DNA of 5,352 bases from an uncultured bacterium (lineage in GTDB: Bacteria > Planctomycetota > UBA1135 > UBA2386): contig CALKYL010000250.1 in the NCBI GenBank assembly GCA_938003515.1, positions 1-5,352 of the forward strand. The letters are read 5' to 3'. Under the pieces are notes generated by a model, which did not search any database, was not told the origin of the DNA, and worked only from the letters and a program-made list of their open reading frames with translations. The position numbers and the translations under genes were made by a program. Positions 1 through 5,352 of this stretch are shown here, in pieces; position 1 is the stretch's first letter, and the number at the start of each line of letters is the position of its first letter.

Positions 1-29
1 GGACGACGATCGCCGACAGGCTCGCCGCC

Positions 30-44
30 GCGGCGTGACGCCGC
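30..44 (-). terminator. Small GC hairpin after lptD, weak terminator candidate
   Basis: GCGGCG-TCA-CGCCGC on the minus strand can form a six-pair stem with a three-base loop, 57 bases past the lptD stop. It has no following T-run, so it is not a standard intrinsic terminator. In DNA this rich in GCC/GGC triplets, such a stem can arise by chance. It may contribute to 3'-end formation or pausing together with the inverted repeat at 57-79. Confidence 0.2.
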
Positions 45-56
45 CGAGAGAACGTA

Positions 57-79
57 GCTCGACTCTCGTTGGATCGAGC
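57..79 (-). repeat. Inverted repeat GCTCGA/TCGAGC downstream of lptD
   Basis: The arms at 57-62 and 74-79 are perfect six-base complements around an 11-base spacer. On the minus strand the repeat begins 22 bases past the lptD stop and is followed by TACGTTCTCT, which is moderately T-rich. It could be a weak terminator stem or a protein-binding site. The short arms make chance occurrence quite possible. Confidence 0.25.
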
Positions 80-100
80 ACACTCAAGTCAACAGCTCTC

Positions 101-2620
101 TTAGTAGTCGAACGAGTAGCGGTCGCGCTGGTCCGCGCCGCCGAAGCGGTCGCGGCGCGGCTGGTTCAGGCCGCCGAGCCGCGGCAGGAACTCGATGCGG
201 AACGTCGTCTCGTCGCTGAACGGGTTGTAGACGGCCGAAAGCGCGATCGACCAGTCGTGGTCGTCGCGCTGGAGCCCGAACGAGTAGGCGAGCCATTCGT
301 CGCGCTCGAGGTCGCGCTGGCTGCCGGCGTTCAGCGACCAGCGGTCGAAGAGCTCGGTGCTGGCCGCGAGCGCGAGCGCGCCGTCGACGAGCGTGTCCTC
401 GCGGTATTCGATCGTCCAGTCGCAGCCGAGCACGCGGCCGAACTGCAGCTCGGTGTCGAGCGTCTGCATGCCCCGCTGCCAGTCGAGGTCGCCGTAGACC
501 GCGATCGCGAAGTCGTCGAACGGCAGCCACGCGAGCTCGGGCCGGAGCAGCAGGTCGTAGAAGAACAGCCCGAGCGTGTCGCCGCCGTTGTCGCGGCTGT
601 CGTCCGGGAACAGGTCCTGGGCCAGGTCGAGGAACACGACGTCGCGGGGGCCGCGCCCCTCGTCCGTCGGGTCCGATCGCTGCAGCAGGTTGCGCAGCTC
701 GAAGCGCACCAGCTCGCGCTCGCGGAGCAGGTCGACCTGGTCGTAGCCGAGCCGGTAGAGCCGCGTCGCGTCGACGGTGTCGTATTGGAAGAACTCGGCG
801 GGGTCGTCGTCGACGTGGAATCGGTTGCGATAGGTGAGCCGCGGGGCGACCACGTGCCGCAGCGCCCGCGGCTCGCCGTCGTCGAGCCAGCGCCAGGTGC
901 GCGACAGACGCGTGCCGATCTGCACGCCGCCCTCGAACGCCACCCGGCCCTCGCTCTCGCCGTCGACCGCCTCGTCGTAGAAGGTGCCGCGGCCCGACGC
1001 GTAGGGCCTCACGCTGAACTCGCCGACGCGGAACGGCGCCGACAGCTCGACCAGCTGGTCCGCCCGCAGCGTGCGGTCGCCGACGCGCAGCCCGAGCCGG
1101 TCGTCGAAGTCGCTGCGGCGCTGACCGACCTGGGTCTCGAGGTCGAGCACGATCGGCGTCTCCCACGGCGTCGTCGCGACCGGCTGCGCGAGCCACTGGT
1201 AGGTCACGACCGGCAGCTCCTCGACGAAGCGGTTCGCGAGCGCGCGGTCGTCCCGGTAGCTGAAGTCGGACAGGTTGAAGCGCGTGCCGACGGTCAGCAG
1301 GTGGTTGCCGTCCGCGTGGTGCAGGTAGGTGCTCGTCTCCGGCACCTCGTCGGCGCGGTACGGGCCGATGAAGAAGTCCGAGTAGACCGCGGCGTCCGAC
1401 GCGTGGAACGCGACGAGGTCGAGGTGCGTGCGATCGCCGAAGAACAGGCGGTTCTGGCTGCGCACGAGGCCGCGGCTGTCGTCGCCGATCGCGCTGCCGT
1501 CGACGTTGACCTGGATCTCGCGCAGGTTCATGCCGCTGTCGTCGAGGAAGAAGGCCTCGGTGCGTCCCTCGTAGACGCCGTCCGCGCGGTAGGTCAGCGC
1601 GCCCTCGAGCGGGAAGCCGCGCTCCTGGATCCACCCGACGCCGAGCTCCCAGTCGCCGCGGAACTCGCCGGCGGGCCGCCCGGTCAGCCACTCGTGCAGC
1701 ACGCCGCCGGTGCCGTTCCACGGGAGGCCGAAGACGACGCCGAGCTGACCGCCCAGCAAGCCGGAGTAGCCGGCGCTGACGCGCCGGATCGGGAACTCGC
1801 TCTGGCTGCCGGTGAAGAAGCGGGCGTCCGGCACCGGGAGCACCGCCGTGCCGCCGATCTGCAGCGTCTGGCCGCGCGCGACGACTTCGAACTCGCCTTC
1901 GCGTTCGATGATCTCGACCTCGTCGACGGCGAGCGCTGCGTGCGGCTCGGCGGCGGTGCACGTCGTCAGCACGACGTCCTCGCCGACCCAGCGCGGCCCC
2001 TGCTTGACCAGGCGCGGGCCCCGCACCACGAGCGTCTCTTCGCCGCGCGACGTCGCGGTCACGTAGCGCAGCTCGGCGTTCTCGACGACGATGCGGTCGT
2101 CGAGCGGCGAGATCCAGAGGCGGTCGCACCGCACGACCTCCAGCCCTCGCTGCACGACGACGACGCCGCCCTCGCAGTAGAGGTAGCGGAACAGCCGCAG
2201 CACGTCGCGCGCGGCGTCGTCGCCGGCGGTCGCGGTCGGTTGACCCAGCGCGCGCAGGGTGCGCTCGAGCCGCAGGCGCAGCGCGTCCGGAGACAGCCGG
2301 CGCCGGGGCGAAGGCGGCGGCACGCCCCTCGTCGGCAGGCCGCTCTCGCGTTCGCGGGTGATCGCGGCGCGCATCTCCTCGAGGTCGTTGAGGATCAGCA
2401 CGCGCTCGCCGCGGATCGTCAGATCGAGGCGCGGCACCGACAGCCGGAACCCGCCCTGCGCGTGCGTCTCGTGGAAGTCGTCGCGCTCGATCGTGCGGTA
2501 GGCGCCGTAGTCGAGCCGGTAGTCGTTCGGTTCCTGCTGGGCCGTCGCGGGATTCTGGGGGGCGAAGCTGGCGGCGGCCGGGCAGAGCAGCAGCCGGAGC
2601 AGCGGTTCGCCGGGTCTCAC
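101..2620 (-). CDS. lptD: LptD-like outer-membrane LPS-assembly protein
   Basis: The product is 839 residues and probably forms the outer-membrane barrel that inserts LPS into the outer leaflet. The GTG start at 2618-2620 was chosen because it overlaps the upstream stop (GTGA), has GAAGG six bases upstream, and opens a signal peptide: Arg2, hydrophobic LLRLLLCPAAASFA at 7-20, and likely cleavage after NPATA (Ala27) or after Ala20. The ATG at 2773 would add 51 basic, signal-less residues lying inside the upstream gene. An OstA-like jellyroll domain covers about residues 50-255, interrupted by an insert at about 82-147. Then come VLTTCTAAEPH (Cys221), matching the TSC region of E. coli LptD, and the barrel from about 260 with alternating beta-strands. 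HVVAPRLTYRNRF at 589-601 matches the family's EPRxxY-type motif, followed by FQYDTVD. LGCDW at 731-735 (Cys733) fits the conserved C-terminal Cys position. The last strands (AVYNPFSDETTFRIEFLPRLGG, about 796-817) and a terminal Tyr suit an outer-membrane protein. Length is near the usual 750-950. No LptE gene is visible. Whether the cargo is LPS or another lipid is not shown by the sequence. Confidence 0.86.
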   Translation of the reverse strand: MRPGEPLLRLLLCPAAASFAPQNPATAQQEPNDYRLDYGAYRTIERDDFHETHAQGGFRLSVPRLDLTIRGERVLILNDLEEMRAAITRERESGLPTRGVPPPSPRRRLSPDALRLRLERTLRALGQPTATAGDDAARDVLRLFRYLYCEGGVVVVQRGLEVVRCDRLWISPLDDRIVVENAELRYVTATSRGEETLVVRGPRLVKQGPRWVGEDVVLTTCTAAEPHAALAVDEVEIIEREGEFEVVARGQTLQIGGTAVLPVPDARFFTGSQSEFPIRRVSAGYSGLLGGQLGVVFGLPWNGTGGVLHEWLTGRPAGEFRGDWELGVGWIQERGFPLEGALTYRADGVYEGRTEAFFLDDSGMNLREIQVNVDGSAIGDDSRGLVRSQNRLFFGDRTHLDLVAFHASDAAVYSDFFIGPYRADEVPETSTYLHHADGNHLLTVGTRFNLSDFSYRDDRALANRFVEELPVVTYQWLAQPVATTPWETPIVLDLETQVGQRRSDFDDRLGLRVGDRTLRADQLVELSAPFRVGEFSVRPYASGRGTFYDEAVDGESEGRVAFEGGVQIGTRLSRTWRWLDDGEPRALRHVVAPRLTYRNRFHVDDDPAEFFQYDTVDATRLYRLGYDQVDLLRERELVRFELRNLLQRSDPTDEGRGPRDVVFLDLAQDLFPDDSRDNGGDTLGLFFYDLLLRPELAWLPFDDFAIAVYGDLDWQRGMQTLDTELQFGRVLGCDWTIEYREDTLVDGALALAASTELFDRWSLNAGSQRDLERDEWLAYSFGLQRDDHDWSIALSAVYNPFSDETTFRIEFLPRLGGLNQPRRDRFGGADQRDRYSFDY

Positions 2621-2633
2621 CGCTCGCCTTCCC
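2617..2633 (-). promoter_or_regulatory. Ribosome binding site and GTGA stop-start overlap of the two genes
   Basis: On the minus strand GGGAAGG (2633-2627) lies six bases before the GTG start codon of the lptD-like gene (2620-2618). The TGA stop of the upstream gene is at 2619-2617, so stop and start share bases as GTGA. This Shine-Dalgarno-like sequence sits inside the last codons of the upstream gene. The arrangement is typical of translational coupling and decides the lptD start against the longer ATG form beginning at 2773. No separate promoter for lptD is expected. Confidence 0.75.
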
Positions 2634-5352
2634 GTCCGCTGCCGCGCTGGCCGAGCCGGCCCGCCCCCATGCTGATCGACCAGGTGTCGTAGTTGACCTC
2701 GATGCGTCGCGAACGCAGCCAGCGCCCGTCCGGCAGGTCGACCTCGGCGCCGTCCGGGTCGTAGGCGACGCACCGGTTGCGGCGCAGGTCGAGCTCGACC
2801 TCCGCGGCGCGCGCGTCCAGGCGCGTCCAGTCGACGACCACGTCGCGGCCGGTCACGAGCACGACCTCACCGGTCGCCGCCAGCCGCTGCATCTCGAGCT
2901 GTTCGGCCTCGATCTGCACGCCGTCGGGATCGTCGTCGCCGTCCGGCCGGATCCCGCGCGCGTTCACCGGCCCCTCGAACCGCACGGCGTCCGGGTCGAC
3001 GTGGATGTTGCCGCGGCACACAGCTCGCATGTGCGACAGGAGACCGGTCGCGCCGGGCTCGTGCAACGTCATCGTCGGCTGCAGGAACGTCGAGCGGTCC
3101 GCGAACGATCCGAGCGCGGCGAGCCGCACCGCGTCGTCGCGGTGCACCTGCACGCGCGCGCCCTGCATCTCGACGGTGCGGCCTTCGCGGGTGCGTCGCA
3201 CGGTCGCAGGCGTCTGCGCGTCGGGGTCGCCGACGAACAGCGCGGCGGCGCCGCCCTGCGCGACGAACAGCCGTTCGCCGATACCCTCGACGTGGCCCTG
3301 CCGCGCGTCGTCCAGCTCGAAGTCGCGCACGCGGTCGACCAGGAGCCAGGGCCGCGCGAGCGAGTGGAACACGACGTCGGCGACCGGCCCGGCGGCGCCG
3401 GCCAGGTGCATGCGCCGGACGTCGGGCGGCAGCGCGAACGGCAGGATGCGCAGGCGCTCGGCCGCGCAGGCAACCGTCGTCGGCTCGACCTCGCCGGGCT
3501 GCGGCAGGCGGGCGTAGACGCGCGGCAGGTCGTCGCCGGACGCGTTCGCGTCGACGACGAAGGCCCGACCGCCGGCGTGGTGCACGTCGATGCGGGGCCC
3601 GAGCACCTCGACGGCGAACGGCTCCGCGTCGGGCGCGCGGCCCGGCTCGCGCCACCGGCGCTCGAGGCGCGGCGTGCGGTCGAGCTCGGACAGGTCCGAC
3701 CACGGGCTCTCGTCCGCCGGCATCGGCAGCAGCCGCAGCGAACGCGGCCCGATCTGCAAGAGCCGGGGCGCGCGCGCCAGCGCGCGTTCGCCGCCGCGGT
3801 CCAGGGTCGCGTGCAGCGGCAGCCCCGTGACGTCGAGCGCGGTCAGCACGTCCGCCTCGAGCGCCGCGTCGAGCGTGCGCACGCGCCGCAGCGCGAGGCC
3901 GTCCGGCGGGAAGTCCGCCTCGATCTCGTCGAACGGCGCGGCGAGCGACACCCGCGTGCCGTCCGGCGAACGCGTGACGACGCAGCCGCCGGCGCCGCGC
4001 GCCCGGGCCTCGCCGTAGGCGACGTCGTAGCGGTGCTCGCGCCAGCGCGCCGCGCGCGGGACGTCCCGCGGTCCGACCTCGAGGCGCTCGAAGCCCTCGC
4101 CGACCAGCAGCCGGAGCCCGTCGCTGCCGCGCGCGACCAGGTCGGGACGCGGGGCGCCGGTGCGCGGGTCGGGTTCGCCCGCCTGCCGCACCTCGACGTC
4201 GCCGAAGCCCTGCACCACGCCGCTCGTGCCCGAGACGCGCCGCACGACGAGCAGCCCGTCGCTCGCCCGCAGCGTGCGCGTGCCGCTCTCGAGGCGCGCG
4301 CCCGCCTCGAACACGACGACCTGCTGGCGTTCGAGCGAGCGCAGCGTCCACCGCGGGAAGCCGAGGGCGCGGTGCAGCGCGCCGGCGCCGTCCGCCGGCC
4401 GCAGCAGGTGGATGCGCCGCGGCGAGACGCCGACGACCGGGTCGCGCGGCCCCTTCCCGGAGCGCAGCTCGGTCTGGCGCACGCGCGACTCGCCGCCGTG
4501 CGCGGTGACGACGAACGGCTCGCCGAGCGGTCCCGGCAGCACGGTCAGGCGCGGCGTGTCGACCCGGATGCCGGGCGCCTCGACCGTCGCCGGCGCGCCG
4601 GCGAGCACCAGGCGCTGCCAGACCATCGCGCGGCCGTCCCGTTCGCCGGGCCGGCCCGGCGTGCGCAGCAGCCAGCCGGTGAACTGGTCGCCGCGCACGA
4701 ACGAACGCGCGGGGCCGCCGTCCGCGCCGCCGCCGCCGTCCGGAGCGCCGCCCAGGCCGGGCAGGTCGACGCCCGCGCGCGCGAGGTCGAGCTGCACTTC
4801 GTCGTCGAGCGTGACCTGGGCGCCGCCGCCGACGGTGTCCTCGACGTAGCGCATGCGGCCCTTGGCCTCGACGCGCAGGTCCGCGGTCTCGAGCACCGGC
4901 TCGCTCAGGATCTCGACGTCGGCGCGCTGCAGGCCCGACGCCCGGTCGCGCGGCAGGCGGGCCTTCGCGCCGCGGCCGACCAGCGTCGCCGGATTCTCGC
5001 CTTCCACGACCAGCCGCACCGGCTGCGCGGGCCCGGTCGTGAGCCGCACCTCGTCGTCGCCGAGCTGCACGCGCGCGTCGCCGAGCCCGAGCCGGAGGCC
5101 GGCCATGCGGCTGCCCGGTTCGCTCGTCACGACCGCGCGCCGCAGGTCGAACTCCTTCTGCTCGTCGATCGTCGGCTGTCCGTTCGCGTCGCGTCCGAGT
5201 TCGACGAAGGCCTCCTCGGCCGTCACGGTCGCCGCGTGGCTCGCGTCGTCGTAGAGCCGGAGCACGACGCCGGTGAGCCGCTGCAGCCCCTCGGCGACCG
5301 GCTGGCTGTCGGCGGCGGTCAGCACGAACGCCTCCTGGCGCCGCACGCGGCT
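2617..5352 (-). CDS. Long OstA/LptA/LptC-like periplasmic protein, 5'-truncated by the window edge
   Basis: The frame is open through the right edge, and the visible N-terminus has no signal peptide or membrane anchor, so the true start lies outside. The GTG at 5344-5346 is only the first possible start inside the window and is numbered residue 1 here (909 residues from it). Residues 22-50 (LTGVVLRLYD, then TVTAEEAFVELG) resemble the opening strands of LptC/OstA proteins. Further short beta-rich stretches of the same style recur at about 138-188, 342-388, 402-480, 724-745 and 774-800. The clearest LptA-like module is residues 809-893, with QIEAEQLEMQ followed by ATGEVVLVTGRDVVVDW. A Gly/Asp/Ala linker lies at 196-214. 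There are four cysteines (455, 627, 777, 859). LptA and LptC of Escherichia coli are under 200 residues, so this protein is several times longer. The downstream overlapping gene is lptD-like, which supports a role in carrying LPS or a similar lipid across the periplasm. The OstA-like assignment of the C-terminal module is fairly secure; the middle is divergent and its fold is inferred. A scaffold or LptD-assembly role is an alternative. Confidence 0.68.
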   Translation of the reverse strand, partial: SRVRRQEAFVLTAADSQPVAEGLQRLTGVVLRLYDDASHAATVTAEEAFVELGRDANGQPTIDEQKEFDLRRAVVTSEPGSRMAGLRLGLGDARVQLGDDEVRLTTGPAQPVRLVVEGENPATLVGRGAKARLPRDRASGLQRADVEILSEPVLETADLRVEAKGRMRYVEDTVGGGAQVTLDDEVQLDLARAGVDLPGLGGAPDGGGGADGGPARSFVRGDQFTGWLLRTPGRPGERDGRAMVWQRLVLAGAPATVEAPGIRVDTPRLTVLPGPLGEPFVVTAHGGESRVRQTELRSGKGPRDPVVGVSPRRIHLLRPADGAGALHRALGFPRWTLRSLERQQVVVFEAGARLESGTRTLRASDGLLVVRRVSGTSGVVQGFGDVEVRQAGEPDPRTGAPRPDLVARGSDGLRLLVGEGFERLEVGPRDVPRAARWREHRYDVAYGEARARGAGGCVVTRSPDGTRVSLAAPFDEIEADFPPDGLALRRVRTLDAALEADVLTALDVTGLPLHATLDRGGERALARAPRLLQIGPRSLRLLPMPADESPWSDLSELDRTPRLERRWREPGRAPDAEPFAVEVLGPRIDVHHAGGRAFVVDANASGDDLPRVYARLPQPGEVEPTTVACAAERLRILPFALPPDVRRMHLAGAAGPVADVVFHSLARPWLLVDRVRDFELDDARQGHVEGIGERLFVAQGGAAALFVGDPDAQTPATVRRTREGRTVEMQGARVQVHRDDAVRLAALGSFADRSTFLQPTMTLHEPGATGLLSHMRAVCRGNIHVDPDAVRFEGPVNARGIRPDGDDDPDGVQIEAEQLEMQRLAATGEVVLVTGRDVVVDWTRLDARAAEVELDLRRNRCVAYDPDGAEVDLPDGRWLRSRRIEVNYDTWSISMGAGRLGQRGSGREGER
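4705..4761 (-). repeat. Low-complexity Gly/Asp/Ala-coding tract (interdomain linker)
   Basis: On the plus strand this reads as a run of imperfect CCG/CGC triplets. On the coding strand it gives GLGGAPDGGGGADGGPARS, residues 196-214 of the long OstA-like protein. It separates the N-terminal beta-rich region from the next one and is most simply a flexible linker. Simple-triplet tracts of this kind are prone to length variation between related strains. Confidence 0.6.

Larger units (their letters stand above)
1..100. other. Non-coding 3' flank of the lptD-like gene
   Basis: No supported gene lies here. The part next to the lptD stop (about 51-100) is visibly less G+C-rich than the genes, as expected of intergenic DNA. 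It carries two small inverted repeats (57-79 and 30-44). A TTGACT at 92-87 on the minus strand resembles a -35 element but has no acceptable -10 at 16-18 bases. The next gene to the left cannot be seen. Confidence 0.6.

Noticed and set aside
51..92. Possible sigma-70 promoter on the minus strand (TTGACT at 92-87)
   Set aside because: At 17-base spacing the -10 position reads ACGAGA, and TACGTT at 56-51 is 30 bases away, so no paired -35/-10 is present.
84..2129. 681-codon minus-strand frame overlapping lptD
   Set aside because: It is an out-of-frame reading of the lptD-like gene: extremely Arg/Ala/Pro-rich, with no recognisable motif and no ribosome binding context.
2608..2620. Lipoprotein signal (LLLC at residues 10-13 of the LptD-like protein)
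   Set aside because: The residue before Cys is Leu rather than Gly, Ala or Ser, the Cys is very near the start, and LptD proteins are normally cleaved by signal peptidase I. The Ala-Thr-Ala site fits better.
35..2692. 885-codon open frame on the plus strand covering almost the whole lptD-like gene
   Set aside because: It is antisense to a gene with clear family motifs. Its translation is a monotonous mix of Ala, Val, Glu, Arg and Leu without domains, as expected when the complement of high-G+C codons lacks stops.
2867..4351. 494-codon minus-strand frame inside the long OstA-like gene
   Set aside because: It is an Arg/Ala/Gly-rich shifted-frame shadow of the larger gene, which has balanced composition and family-like motifs.
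2777..5254. Plus-strand open frames at 2777-3517, 3590-4018, 4160-4849 and 4853-5254
   Set aside because: All are Ser/Arg/Pro/Thr-rich antisense readings of the OstA-like gene. None shows a family motif or a convincing start.
1..5352. tRNA, rRNA, CRISPR arrays, insertion sequences, attachment sites
   Set aside because: Nothing resembling these was seen: there are no spaced direct repeats, no terminal inverted repeats with a transposase, and the window is nearly filled by two coding genes.

Overview
This is a G+C-rich window (roughly 70% by eye) from a Gram-negative, diderm bacterium. All the real coding sequence is on the minus strand and reads from the right edge towards the left. It holds two genes with no gap between them, plus about 100 bases of non-coding DNA at the left edge. 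The taxon cannot be fixed from sequence alone. The G+C content, the divergent LptD and the very long OstA-like partner would suit a planctomycete, a myxobacterium or another deep-branching diderm; this is a guess.

Layout in the direction of transcription: (1) 5352 to 2617 is a 5'-truncated gene for a protein of at least 911 residues. It is built largely of beta-rich segments resembling the LptC/LptA/OstA beta-jellyroll family, with the clearest LptA-like module at its C-terminus. (2) 2620 to 101 is a complete gene for an 839-residue LptD-like outer-membrane LPS-assembly protein, with a signal peptide, an N-terminal OstA-like domain and a C-terminal beta-barrel. Its GTG start overlaps the upstream TGA stop in a GTGA tetranucleotide, with a good Shine-Dalgarno sequence inside the end of the upstream gene, so the two are very probably translationally coupled. 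(3) 100 to 1 is the 3' flank. It contains two small inverted repeats but no convincing terminator or promoter.

Together the genes look like part of a lipopolysaccharide (or other lipid) export operon. In the known Lpt pathway, LptB2FG extracts LPS from the inner membrane, LptC and LptA form a periplasmic beta-jellyroll bridge, and LptD/LptE insert LPS into the outer leaflet. Here the bridge role may be carried by one very long polypeptide encoded directly upstream of lptD, instead of by an oligomer of small LptA subunits. That is the most interesting inference in the window. Every other long open frame, including an 885-codon one on the plus strand, is a shadow of these two genes caused by high G+C.
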